This document shows, in pieces, positions 40,619 to 49,179 of a DNA stretch of 64,000 bases. The number at the start of each line of letters is the position of its first letter. The stretch's first letter is position 1. The stretch comes from Roseisalinus antarcticus (lineage in GTDB: Bacteria > Pseudomonadota > Alphaproteobacteria > Rhodobacterales > Rhodobacteraceae). Location: contig NZ_FWFZ01000017.1 of NCBI RefSeq assembly GCF_900172355.1, positions 27,837 through 91,836 on the forward strand, written 5' to 3'. The notes below the pieces were generated by a model. The model saw only the letters and a list, made by a program, of their open reading frames with translations, made no database searches and was not told the DNA's origin. A program made the position numbers and the translations under genes.

Positions 40619-41974
40619 TCAACGCACAGGTGCGTTTCCGCACGTTCCGTCCGCCAGATGCGCCTTTAGCATTTCGGCAACCGGAAGCGAGGCGCCCAGC
40701 CGGGCGGCCAGCAGGAAGATCCCGCCGATCTTGCGCTGCAGGTAGAGCACGTCGACCGGCAAGGTCGGGGGCACGAAGCCCTCTTCGGCCAGCACCATCC
40801 CCTCTTCCTGCATCCGTCGGGGAAGGTCGGTGCCGGCGAAATCGAAGTCTTCGGCCCCGCGCAGCGCGTCGAAGGCGAGGCCCATCATCCGCAGGATCCG
40901 CTCGCGGTGGGCCTGCGCCGTGTCGGGACCGAAAAAGCCGATCTCCCCGGCAACCTCTCGCAGCGCGTCCAGGTCACCGCCAAGCCCCGCGCCCAGCAGA
41001 CGGCGGTAGAGTGCTGCGATCCGCGGATCGAGCGCCCGCGTCGCGCCGAAATCCAGCAGGACGATGCGTCCCTGCGCCGGATCGAAGCGGTAATTGGCGA
41101 AATTCGGGTCCGTCTGCATCAGCCCGAAGGCAAGAAGCTCCCGCAGCAGCAGATCGACAAGACGCCCCGCCACAGCGTTCCGCGTGGCCTGGGGCAGGGC
41201 GGCGACATCCTCGATCGGGATGCCCTCGACGAAGGACATGGCGAGGATGTCGCGCGTCGTCCACTCCGGGTGCGGCGCCGGAACCTCGAACCCTGCATCG
41301 TCCCGCAGCAACTCGGCGAACCGCGCGAGGTGCCGGGCTTCGGCAAGGTAATCCGTCTCTTCGTGCAGCTGCTTGCGGGCGTCTTCAAGGTAGGGCGCAA
41401 GCTCCAGCCCCGCGGGCAGCAACCCCGACATCCGGATGATCGCGCCCACGTTCGCGATATCACTGTCGATGCTGCGGGCCACGCCCGGATACTGCACCTT
41501 GATCGCCAGCTCTCGCCCGTCGCGCAGTCGGGCGCGGTGCACCTGCCCGATGGAGGCCGCCGCGATGGGCCGCACGTCGAACCGCTCGAACGCCCGCAAC
41601 CAGCCCCCGGGCCAGTTCGCGTTCAGCACCTTCTTGAGCTGCGCCGGCGGCATGAAATGCGCGTCCGACCGCAGCCGCGCCATGATCTGTGCAAGCTCCG
41701 GCGGCAGCACCTCTCCGGTATCCATGGAGATCAGCTGGCCCACCTTCATCGCCGCGCCCCGCATCCGCGCCAGTTCGTCGGCCACCCGGCGCATGTTGCC
41801 GGGCGTCAGCATCAGCGACCGCAAGGAGGGCCGCCGGCCCCGCCCCAACTGTGCGAGCCCGTTGAGGGCCATGTTGCCCGCCACGCCGGCGGTCAGCGTG
41901 CCAAGCCGGGTGAACCGCGCGGCCCGGCCGGCGGGCACGGCCAGCCCACGCCCCTGTCCTGCGCCGTCGCTCAT
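40619..41974 (-). CDS. ABC1/UbiB-family atypical kinase (451 aa)
   Basis: Member of the AarF/UbiB/COQ8 group tied to ubiquinone lipid handling. The UbiB-specific KxGQ motif is in AAMKVGQLISMD (about 76-87). The Ala-rich nucleotide loop is AAASIGQVHRA, the VAIK-type Lys is in LAIKVQYPGV, the catalytic loop reads MQTDPNFANY and the metal motif is LLDFGATR. The start at 41974 overlaps the CIA30 gene stop by 4 bp, so the two are translationally coupled. There is no membrane anchor at the C-terminus. Confidence 0.87.
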   Translation of the reverse strand: MSDGAGQGRGLAVPAGRAARFTRLGTLTAGVAGNMALNGLAQLGRGRRPSLRSLMLTPGNMRRVADELARMRGAAMKVGQLISMDTGEVLPPELAQIMARLRSDAHFMPPAQLKKVLNANWPGGWLRAFERFDVRPIAAASIGQVHRARLRDGRELAIKVQYPGVARSIDSDIANVGAIIRMSGLLPAGLELAPYLEDARKQLHEETDYLAEARHLARFAELLRDDAGFEVPAPHPEWTTRDILAMSFVEGIPIEDVAALPQATRNAVAGRLVDLLLRELLAFGLMQTDPNFANYRFDPAQGRIVLLDFGATRALDPRIAALYRRLLGAGLGGDLDALREVAGEIGFFGPDTAQAHRERILRMMGLAFDALRGAEDFDFAGTDLPRRMQEEGMVLAEEGFVPPTLPVDVLYLQRKIGGIFLLAARLGASLPVAEMLKAHLADGTCGNAPVR

Positions 41975-42459
41975 GCCGTGTCGGGCCGCGCGACATAGAG
42001 CCGGATGGCAGAAACCGCCACATCCGCATCGAACACCCGCCCGATCCCCAGCACGCCGACCCGGCGCAGGCCGGATGGCTCGAACGGGGCGTCCGTGCGG
42101 TGGGGCTCGAAGCTCTCGAACGGGAAGCGCAGGAGCGTCCATTCGGCGGGCGCGACGAAATCGGCCCGGAACGATTGCCATGGCCTGGTCAGCCGGTCCG
42201 TGCGCAGCCGCAGGTCATAGGCCTCGTCGTTGCCGCGGACCTCAAGCTCGATCCCGTCCCATTCGCTGGCATCGAACGGGCCGCCGTCCTCGGCGAGGTC
42301 GAATGCCATCTGGACGAAGCCGCCGTTGTTCTCCAGCGAGACCGCGCCGGTCAGGCGGGTGGCCTGCCGGCCGCCCACCATTTCTCTGGTGACCTGCCCG
42401 CGCGAGACGCCGCCCATCACGGTATCGGCGACGAATTCCCAGTCCGGCGATAGTTCCAC
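41971..42459 (-). CDS. CIA30-family (NDUFAF1-like) protein (162 aa)
   Basis: Small galactose-binding-like beta domain. The start WEFVADTVMGGVSRGQV is a hallmark of the CIA30 family, followed by TGAVSLENNGGFVQM and ELEVRGNDEAYDLRL. Homologues in mitochondria assist assembly of respiratory complex I. Co-translation with an ABC1 kinase, whose family acts on quinone metabolism, suggests a shared respiratory role. That link is inference from gene order. Confidence 0.82.
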   Translation of the reverse strand: MELSPDWEFVADTVMGGVSRGQVTREMVGGRQATRLTGAVSLENNGGFVQMAFDLAEDGGPFDASEWDGIELEVRGNDEAYDLRLRTDRLTRPWQSFRADFVAPAEWTLLRFPFESFEPHRTDAPFEPSGLRRVGVLGIGRVFDADVAVSAIRLYVARPDTA

Positions 42460-42697
42460 GACATGTTCCCTTCGGTTCTTGCCTCCTCAGATAGCCCGGC
42501 CGCCGCCCGGCGCCACGGCCCTGGCCGCAATGATCGGACCGGCGGCGGCACCGTCCTGTCGGGGTGCGCCGCAAGACCGGCCAATTTCGTTTGACAGCGG
42601 GTCCGGTCAGCCGCGATCCTCTGGCCGACAGTTCGCCAAACCGGGGCCATTTCGCCATGCTCTCCAACACCTTCGCCGCCCTGCCCGGCCCCCCGTC

Positions 42698-43462
42698 GTG
42701 AAGGTCGACCTGAGCCACCGGGTCGCCCTCGTGACCGGGGCGGCCACCGGCATCGGCCGGGCACTGGCCGAGGCGATTGCGGGCTCGGGCTGCGGCGGGC
42801 TGATGCTCACGGATCGCGATCCTGCGGTGATCGCGCTGGCCGAGGCGCTTGGCGCCCGCCATGTGCTGGCGGACCTGGCCGCGCCAGACGCGGTGGACCG
42901 GATCACTGCCAAGACCATCGCCGCCTTCGGGCGGATCGACGCGCTGGCCAATGTCGCGGGCCTGACCACCCGCGGATCGGTCGTGGACGGGACCGAGGCC
43001 ACCTGGGACAGCCTGATGTCGGTCAACGCCCGTGCGCCCTTCTTCCTGATGCAGGCGGTGATCCGAGACATCCTGCGCCGGGAGGCCGCGGGCAGCGTCG
43101 TCAACAACCTGTCGATCAACGCCCATTGCGGCATCCCCGAGCTGGGGATCTACGCCGGCACCAAGGGGGCGCTGGCGACGCTGACGAAGAACGCCGCGAA
43201 CGCGCATCTTGGCGACGGGATCCGGGTCAACGGGATCAACCTGGGCTGGGTCGCCACGCCCAGCGAGGACCGGATGCAGCGCGACATCCTGGGCAAGGGC
43301 CCCGGATGGCAGGCGCAGGTGGCCGCGACCCGGCCCTGGGGCCGGCTGTTGCAGGCAGACGAGGCCGCACGGCTCGCGCTCTTTCTGCTGTCGGACAGCT
43401 CGGCGCCGCTGACCGGCGCGTTGATCGACCTAGAGCAGCACGTGACAGGGGCGCCGGGATGA
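42698..43462 (+). CDS. SDR-family oxidoreductase (254 aa)
   Basis: NAD(P)-dependent dehydrogenase with TGAATGIG at about 12-19, NVAG at about 88, Ser in NNLSINAH and Tyr/Lys in YAGTK. The best start is the GTG at 42698 (KVDLSHRVALVTG), since no ATG lies close in frame. A good -35-like TTGACA at 42591-42596 exists upstream but no clear -10. The stop is followed by a terminator-like hairpin at 43492-43535. The gene may belong to the sugar operon after it or stand alone. Confidence 0.78.
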   Translation: MKVDLSHRVALVTGAATGIGRALAEAIAGSGCGGLMLTDRDPAVIALAEALGARHVLADLAAPDAVDRITAKTIAAFGRIDALANVAGLTTRGSVVDGTEATWDSLMSVNARAPFFLMQAVIRDILRREAAGSVVNNLSINAHCGIPELGIYAGTKGALATLTKNAANAHLGDGIRVNGINLGWVATPSEDRMQRDILGKGPGWQAQVAATRPWGRLLQADEAARLALFLLSDSSAPLTGALIDLEQHVTGAPG

Positions 43463-43471
43463 TCCAGACTA

Positions 43472-43487
43472 CGCGAACGCGTGCGCG
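43472..43487. promoter_or_regulatory. Near-perfect 16-bp palindrome
   Basis: CGCGAACGCGTGCGCG differs from a perfect palindrome at one base pair. It lies between the SDR stop and the hairpin that precedes the oxidoreductase at 43561. A regulator binding site for the region E operon is possible. Confidence 0.35.
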
Positions 43488-43491
43488 GACC

Positions 43492-43535
43492 CGCCGCGCG
43501 TCGACAGTCGGGTGTTGACGCTGGCGGCGTTTTTT
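43492..43535 (+). terminator. Rho-independent terminator or attenuator upstream of region E operon
   Basis: CGCCGC + GCGTCGAC (43492-43505) pairs with GTTGACGC + GCGGCG (43514-43529), with an 8-nt loop, one GU pair and a 2-nt bulge. Six Ts follow at 43530-43535. It ends 26 nt before the start codon at 43561, which leaves no room for a separate promoter downstream. It must therefore work as read-through control or be bypassed. Confidence 0.6.
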
Positions 43536-43560
43536 CGAGAGTGACCGAGGGAGGAAGTGC

Positions 43561-44712
43561 ATGTCCGGGCAAAACGCGATCGGTGCGGCAATCATCGGAA
43601 CGGGGTTCATCGCGAGCGTCCATCTGGCTGCCCTGCGGCGCCTCGGCGTGACCGTCCGCGGCGTCCTGGGATCGAGCCCGGCGCGCGGGGCCGAGGGCGC
43701 CGCCGCGCTTGGGGTCGACACCGCCTATGACGACCTGGAGGCCCTGCTGCGCGACCCGGCCGTGGACGTGGTCCATGTGACCTCTCCGAACCATGCGCAT
43801 TACCCGCAGGTCAAGGCGATCCTGGCGGCCGGCAAGCACGTGATCTGCGAAAAGCCGCTGTCGATGACCAGCGCCGAATCCGCCGAGATGGTGGAGATCG
43901 CCCGCACCTCGGGCAAGATCGCCGTGGTCTGCTACAACGTCCGGTTCTATCCGCTCAACCAGCAGGCCCACGCCATGGTCGCGGCGGGCGACATCGGTGC
44001 GCCGCGTTTCGTGACCGGGCATTTCCACCAGGACTGGCTGGCGCGGCGCGGCGACTGGAACTGGCGGCTGGAAGTCGAGGCCGGCGGCACCCTGCGGTCG
44101 GTCGGCGACATCGGCACCCACTGGGTCGACCTCGTGAGCTTCATCGTCGGCGAGAAGGCCGAGGCGGTGCTGGCCGACCTCACCACCTTTCTGCCCGAAC
44201 GGGACAAGCCGCTGGGCCCCGTCGCCACGTTCTCGGCGGCGCAGGGCGAGACCGAGCCGCAGGCGATCACCACCGATGACGCGGCGATGATCCTGCTGGG
44301 ATTTCCCGGCGGCGCGAAGGCGTCGATGACGACCAGCCAGGTCAATATGGGGCGCAAGAACTCCCTGCAGTGGGACATCGCGGGATCAGAGGCGTCGATC
44401 GCATGGGACAGCGAAACGCCGGACCACCTGTTCATCGGGCACCGCGACGCGCCGAACCAGATCCTGCAGCGCGATCCCGGCCTGATGAACGCGGCCGGCG
44501 CGGCGGCGGCAGCCCTGCCGGGCGGGCACGTCGAGGGTTTCGCGGACAGTTTCCGGGCTTTTCTCGCCCAGGTCTACGGCGATGTCGCCGTTGGCGCACG
44601 GTCGCCCGGCTCCACCTGGGCCGGCTTCGAGGACGGCCATTACGAGATGCAATTCTGCGACGCCGTGATCCGGAGCGCCGAGACCGGCACCTGGGTCGAG
44701 ATAGGAGGATAG
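43561..44712 (+). CDS. Gfo/Idh/MocA-family oxidoreductase (383 aa)
   Basis: NAD(P)-dependent sugar/cyclitol dehydrogenase. Rossmann loop IIGTGFIAS (about 10-18), EKP motif at 97-99 (ICEKPLSM) and the catalytic D/H pair in GDIGTHWVD, about residue 182. Ribosome-binding site GAGGGAGGA. The next gene, a TIM-barrel isomerase, begins 2 bp after the stop. Such oxidoreductase/isomerase pairs handle inositols or 3-keto-glycosides. Substrate unknown. Confidence 0.87.
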   Translation: MSGQNAIGAAIIGTGFIASVHLAALRRLGVTVRGVLGSSPARGAEGAAALGVDTAYDDLEALLRDPAVDVVHVTSPNHAHYPQVKAILAAGKHVICEKPLSMTSAESAEMVEIARTSGKIAVVCYNVRFYPLNQQAHAMVAAGDIGAPRFVTGHFHQDWLARRGDWNWRLEVEAGGTLRSVGDIGTHWVDLVSFIVGEKAEAVLADLTTFLPERDKPLGPVATFSAAQGETEPQAITTDDAAMILLGFPGGAKASMTTSQVNMGRKNSLQWDIAGSEASIAWDSETPDHLFIGHRDAPNQILQRDPGLMNAAGAAAAALPGGHVEGFADSFRAFLAQVYGDVAVGARSPGSTWAGFEDGHYEMQFCDAVIRSAETGTWVEIGG

Positions 44713-44714
44713 AC

Positions 44715-45626
44715 ATGCAACTTGGATTGCTCACCGCACCATTCGAGGACACCGATCTGATGGCGGTCGCGGACTGGACCGCGGCCAACGGCATGACCGC
44801 GCTTGAAGTGGCCTGCTGGCCGGCCTCGGGCGGCGAACGGCGCCGCTATGCGGGCACGAGCCACATCGACGTGGACGGGCTGACAGCCGCGCAGGGCTCC
44901 GAGATCATGGGGGCGCTGGCGGACAAGGGCATCACCGTCTCTGCGCTGGGCTATTACCCCAACCCGATGCACGCGGAGGCCGATCACCGCGAGGAAGTGC
45001 TGTCGCACCTCAAGAAGGTGATCTCGGCGGCGGGCGTCATGGGCGTCGGCACCGTCAACACCTTCATGGGCGGCGACCGGACCCTGAACGTGGATGAAAA
45101 CTGGGCCCGGGCGGAACAGATCTTTCCCGACATCGTCAAGCATGCCACAAACAGCGGCGTGACCCTGGCGTTCGAGAATTGCCCGATGATTTTCAGCTAC
45201 GACGAATGGCCCGGGGGGCACAACATCGCCTATTCGCCGCGGATCTGGCGCCGGATCCTCGAGACCTGGGACGGGGTCGGCATGAACTTCGACCCCAGCC
45301 ACCTTGTCCTGCAGATGATCGACCAGGGCCGCTTCATCCGCGAGTTCGGCAGCCGGTTTGCCCATGTCCATGCCAAGGACCTGATGATCGACCGCGACGG
45401 GCTTTACGAGCACGGCATCCTGTCGGCCGGGATGGGCTGGCAGATTCCGCGGCTCTGCGGGCTTGGCGATGTTGATTGGGGCGACTTTTTCGGTCAGCTC
45501 TACCGCATCGGCTATGACGGCCCGGTCATCATCGAACACGAGGACCGCGACTTCGAAGGGTCCGACGAAAAGATCAAACGGGGCTTCTGCCTCGCCCGCG
45601 ACATTCTGAGCCCGTACATAAAATAG
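44715..45626 (+). CDS. Sugar phosphate isomerase/epimerase family TIM barrel (303 aa)
   Basis: Metal-dependent TIM barrel with complete ligand set: Glu in LAFENCPM (about 155), Asp in MNFDPSHL (about 193), His in HVHAKD (about 219) and Glu in IIEHED (about 273). ATG 44715 has AGGAGG upstream inside the previous gene's end. It forms a coupled pair with the oxidoreductase at 43561 and precedes the binding-protein gene. Candidate reactions are keto-sugar isomerisation or beta-elimination from an oxidised glycoside. Confidence 0.83.
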   Translation: MQLGLLTAPFEDTDLMAVADWTAANGMTALEVACWPASGGERRRYAGTSHIDVDGLTAAQGSEIMGALADKGITVSALGYYPNPMHAEADHREEVLSHLKKVISAAGVMGVGTVNTFMGGDRTLNVDENWARAEQIFPDIVKHATNSGVTLAFENCPMIFSYDEWPGGHNIAYSPRIWRRILETWDGVGMNFDPSHLVLQMIDQGRFIREFGSRFAHVHAKDLMIDRDGLYEHGILSAGMGWQIPRLCGLGDVDWGDFFGQLYRIGYDGPVIIEHEDRDFEGSDEKIKRGFCLARDILSPYIK

Positions 45627-45664
45627 GGCCGGGATCGACAAGTGTGAAACCCAGGGAGGGAACC

Positions 45665-46693
45665 ATGAGAAGACTATTGGCGACAACGACGGCATTGGTG
45701 CTGACGGCGGGCTTCGGCGGCATGGCCGCCGCGCAGGATGGCTATACCATCGGCATCTCGAACACCGTGCAGGGCAACGGCTGGCGCGAGGAAATGGTCT
45801 GCGCGATGAAGGCGCAGGCGCTGGTGTCGGGTCAGGTCGACTCGCTCAACATCGCGCACCGCAACACCGACGCGGCGGGCCAGCTGGAGGACATCCGCAA
45901 CCTGGTCGAGGCCGGCGTCGACGCGATCGTGCTGAACCCGGCGAACTCCGAGGCGCTGAATTCCGCGATCGAGGACGCCATCGCGGCCGGGATCGTCGTG
46001 GTCGCGGTCGACCAGGCCGTGGGCGCTGAAGGGGCCTACATCCTGTCGAACAACCAGGAGCAATACGCCTATCTCGGCGCCAAGTGGCTGTTCGAGGAGC
46101 TCGGCGGATCCGGCGACGTGGTCTACATGCGCGGCGCGGCGGGCGCGGGCGCGGACGATGACCGCAACACCGGCTTTCAGCGTGCGCTGTCGGAGTTTCC
46201 CGACATCAACATCGTGCAGGAAACCTTCACCGGCTGGCAGCAGGACCAGGGCAAGCAGCAGATCCTCGACTACCTCGCCACCGGCCTGCCGGTGGACGGC
46301 GTCTGGACCTCGGGCATCGACAACGTGATCGTCGATGCCTTCATCGAAAGCGACGTGCCGCTGGTGCCGATCGTGGGCGCCGACAATGCGGGCTTCGTCG
46401 GCCAGCTGGCCTCGATCGACGGCTTCACCGGGGCCGCGGTGACCAACCCCGGCTCCATCGGCGGGGCGGGCATGACCCTGGCGCTGCAGGTCCTGTCGGG
46501 CGACGCGCCCGAGGACAAGCTGGTGCTGGTCGACCCCTCGCTCTGGGCCAACAACGACCCCGAGGGCATGGCCCAGATCGAGGCGGCGCAGAACCCCGAC
46601 CTCGACCCCGAATGGCCGGTGAGCGTGATGATCCCCGGCTGGACGGATTACACGATGGAAGACATCATCGCCTGCAAGGGCCCGGGCGAGTAA
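45665..46693 (+). CDS. ABC sugar transporter periplasmic binding protein, RbsB-like (342 aa)
   Basis: CUT2 receptor. Signal peptide covers about residues 1-23, cut after GGMAAAQ. Mature start DGYTIGISNTVQGNGWREE is like RbsB-type Peripla_BP_4 proteins. DAIVLNPANSEALN and WTSGIDNVIVDAF are lobe motifs. ATG 45665 has AGGGAGGGA upstream. It contains GGSGDVVYMRGAAGAGADDDRN, an unusually Asp-rich hinge. An 11-bp stem-loop separates it from its ATPase. Probably binds a cyclitol or hexose. Confidence 0.87.
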   Translation: MRRLLATTTALVLTAGFGGMAAAQDGYTIGISNTVQGNGWREEMVCAMKAQALVSGQVDSLNIAHRNTDAAGQLEDIRNLVEAGVDAIVLNPANSEALNSAIEDAIAAGIVVVAVDQAVGAEGAYILSNNQEQYAYLGAKWLFEELGGSGDVVYMRGAAGAGADDDRNTGFQRALSEFPDINIVQETFTGWQQDQGKQQILDYLATGLPVDGVWTSGIDNVIVDAFIESDVPLVPIVGADNAGFVGQLASIDGFTGAAVTNPGSIGGAGMTLALQVLSGDAPEDKLVLVDPSLWANNDPEGMAQIEAAQNPDLDPEWPVSVMIPGWTDYTMEDIIACKGPGE

Positions 46694-46702
46694 CCCTGCA
46701 GC

Positions 46703-46729
46703 GCGGCCCCGGCGCGAAGCCGGGGCCGC
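46703..46729 (+). other. Stem-loop between binding protein and ATPase genes
   Basis: GCGGCCCCGGC (46703-46713) and GCCGGGGCCGC (46719-46729) form a perfect 11-bp stem with a GCGAA loop, 9 nt past the stop. No T-run. It is the strongest of the post-SBP hairpins. Confidence 0.7.
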
Positions 46730-46747
46730 ACCTTCGACTGACGAGAC

Positions 46748-48235
46748 ATGCGCATGACCGATGACACCCCTTTGCTGATGGCCAGCGGGGTCAGCAAACG
46801 CTTTGGCGCCGTCGTAGCGCTCCGCAACGCGTCGCTGACCATTCGCAAAGGTGAGATCGTCGCCCTCATGGGGGCCAACGGCGCGGGCAAATCGACCCTT
46901 GTCAAGATCCTCACCGGTGCGCTGAAGCGCGACGACGGCGCGGTCGAAATCGCCGGGAAAGACGAGCGGATCGGCTCGCCGGCCGCGGCCCAGCGGGCCG
47001 GGCTGATGCCGGTCTATCAGGAACCCTCGCTGATCCCGGACCTGAGCGTTGCCGACAACCTGGCGCTCGGCGGGACCCCGGTCGACGATTTCCGCGCCTG
47101 GGTCGAGGAGCTGGGCATCAAGGGGCTGCGTCTGGACGACATGATCGGGCATTTGCCGCTCGCGACCTTGCGCATTCTCGATCTGGCCCGGGCGCTGGCC
47201 AGCAAGCCCAAGGTCCTGCTGCTTGACGAAATGACCGCCGCGCTGCCCACCGACCTTGTGGAAAACGTGCTGCGTGTCATCCGCAAGCAGGCGGATGCCG
47301 GCCAGGCCATCATCTACATCTCGCACCGGTTCACCGAGATCGCGCAGGTCTGCGACCGCGCGACCGTGCTGCGCGACGGCGAGACCGTGGGCGACCTGGA
47401 GGTCGTCGAGGGGGTCGAGGAGCGGGTGATCGAGCTGATGCTGGGCTCCGCGCTCGGCGCCGGGGCCGCGGCAAGTGTCCGGCCGCCCCCCGCGGGCCCG
47501 GCGCATCTGGAGGTGCGCGGGCTGACGCTCGGCAAGAAACTCACGGATGTCAGCCTGCGGCTGCACAAGGGCGAGGTTCTGGGGGTCGTGGCGCTCGAGG
47601 GACAGGGCCAGGACGAATTGTTCGGGGTTCTGGCCGGGCTGATCCGTCCCGATCGAGGGCAGATCCTGGTGGACGGAGAGGCCGTCGCCTTTCGCCACCC
47701 CGCCGATGCCATCGCGAAGGGGCTGACCTACGTGCCGGGCGATCGGGCCGACGGGCTGATGATGATGCGCTCGGTGCATGAGAACATCGCGATGCCGATG
47801 CTTGCGCGGTTCCGCAACTGGGGCCCGATCGGCATGAGGCGCGAGGCCGGGCTGGTCAATGATGCGGTCGAGCGGATGCAGATCGACACCCGTGCCATGG
47901 GCGAGGTGCAGCGCCTGTCGGGCGGCAACCAGCAGAAGGTCACCATCGGCCGATGGCTGGCCATGGGGGTCGAGACGCTGCTTCTGTTCGACCCGACCCG
48001 CGGCATCGACGTGCGCACCAAGCGCCAGATCTACGGCCTGGTGCGCGAGCTGGCCGAGCAGGGCGCGGCGGTGCTCTATTACACCTCCGAACTGGCGGAG
48101 GTGCCCGCTGCCTGCGACCGGGCGGTGGTGCTTTTCAACGGATCGGTGGTGGATGTGATCGAGGCTGCGGACGCGGACGAACAGACCCTCATGCGCGCGG
48201 CCTACGGCCTGCGGGAAGAGGCGGTCGGGGCATGA
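46748..48235 (+). CDS. ABC sugar transporter ATPase, CUT2 two-domain type (495 aa)
   Basis: Domain 1 has Walker A GANGAGKST, Q-loop VYQEPSL, a non-standard signature LPLATLRILDLARAL and Walker B LLLDEMTAALP (Met where Pro is usual). Domain 2 has a signature LSGGNQQK but its Walker B reads LLLFDPTRGIDV, lacking the usual Glu. Many CUT2 proteins keep only one active site, so this may be normal for the subfamily. Starts at 46748 or 46754. The stop overlaps the permease by 4 bp. Confidence 0.87.
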   Translation: MRMTDDTPLLMASGVSKRFGAVVALRNASLTIRKGEIVALMGANGAGKSTLVKILTGALKRDDGAVEIAGKDERIGSPAAAQRAGLMPVYQEPSLIPDLSVADNLALGGTPVDDFRAWVEELGIKGLRLDDMIGHLPLATLRILDLARALASKPKVLLLDEMTAALPTDLVENVLRVIRKQADAGQAIIYISHRFTEIAQVCDRATVLRDGETVGDLEVVEGVEERVIELMLGSALGAGAAASVRPPPAGPAHLEVRGLTLGKKLTDVSLRLHKGEVLGVVALEGQGQDELFGVLAGLIRPDRGQILVDGEAVAFRHPADAIAKGLTYVPGDRADGLMMMRSVHENIAMPMLARFRNWGPIGMRREAGLVNDAVERMQIDTRAMGEVQRLSGGNQQKVTIGRWLAMGVETLLLFDPTRGIDVRTKRQIYGLVRELAEQGAAVLYYTSELAEVPAACDRAVVLFNGSVVDVIEAADADEQTLMRAAYGLREEAVGA

Positions 48236-49179
48236 CACGACTTCTGGGCCGCCACGGCTGGGTCATGGGGCTGACGGCGCTGCTTGTCCTGGCTTTCGTC
48301 TTCACCAAGGTGATCCAGCCTGGCTTCGGGGCATCGGGGCTCGACTCCCTGGCCCGGGCGACGATGCCTTTCGCCTTTGCCACGGCCGCGATGGCGGTGG
48401 TGGTGATCGCCGGCGGGATCGACCTGTCGGTGGCCTCGATGATGGCCGTGGCCGGGGTGACGGCGGCGGTGCTGATGGATGGCGCGGGCACGGGCTTTTC
48501 GGTGCTGGCGCTCTTGCTGGTGCTGGGGGTGGGCCTGCTGATGGGGGCCATAAACGGCGCCCTGATCGTGTTTACCCGGGTGCCCGACATCGTGGTCACC
48601 CTGGCGATGCTGTTTGTCTGGGAGGGTGTCGCGCTCCTGATCCTGAACGCGCCGGGCGGGGCCATCGCGCCCTGGCTGCGCGAGCTTGGCCGGGGGCCGT
48701 TTCTGGTCGAGTGGCTGCCCCGGTCCTTCGTGCTGATGGTGGTCTGCATCGCCATCGTCTGGATGCCCCTGCGCCGGTCGCGCCTGGGGCTGTCGATCTA
48801 CGCGATCGGGTCGGACGAGCTTGCGGCCTACCGCTCGGGCGTGTCGATCGGGCGCACGCGGATCGCGGCCTATGCGATCTGCGGGCTGTTCTGCGCCATG
48901 GGCGGCGTGTCGATCAGCATGGCCACCGGCATCGGGGAACCGATCCCCGGCCCCTACCTGATGGCCAGTGTCGCGGCGGCGGTGCTGGGCGGCGTGATGC
49001 TGGGTGGCGGACGCGGGGCGCTGCTGGGACCGATCATCGCCGTCATCATCCTGCGGCTGGTGCGCATGGACATGACGCTGATGTCGGTGGATCCCAATAT
49101 CGCGACGATCGTGGAAGGGTTGATCATGGTGGCGGTGGTCATGCTGGGCGGCCTGCTGGCAATGAGGGCGGCGCGATGA
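48232..49179 (+). CDS. ABC sugar transporter permease, CUT2 type (315 aa)
   Basis: About nine hydrophobic segments. VVIAGGIDLSVASMMAVAG and RVPDIVVTLAMLFVWEG are the conserved helix motifs. GGVMLGGGRGALLGPIIAV is the coupling region. ATGA overlaps with both neighbours (ATPase and second permease). With 49176 it forms a heterodimeric membrane channel, a common CUT2 layout. Confidence 0.88.
   Translation: MTRLLGRHGWVMGLTALLVLAFVFTKVIQPGFGASGLDSLARATMPFAFATAAMAVVVIAGGIDLSVASMMAVAGVTAAVLMDGAGTGFSVLALLLVLGVGLLMGAINGALIVFTRVPDIVVTLAMLFVWEGVALLILNAPGGAIAPWLRELGRGPFLVEWLPRSFVLMVVCIAIVWMPLRRSRLGLSIYAIGSDELAAYRSGVSIGRTRIAAYAICGLFCAMGGVSISMATGIGEPIPGPYLMASVAAAVLGGVMLGGGRGALLGPIIAVIILRLVRMDMTLMSVDPNIATIVEGLIMVAVVMLGGLLAMRAAR

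Noticed and set aside
42591..42596. TTGACA as a promoter -35 for the SDR at 42698
   Set aside because: No acceptable -10 hexamer is seen at 16-18 bp, so I did not list it as a promoter.
45674..48238. An 854-codon minus-strand frame opposite the region E transporter
   Set aside because: The opposite strand encodes a signal peptide, binding-protein motifs and Walker/signature motifs. The antisense text has none.
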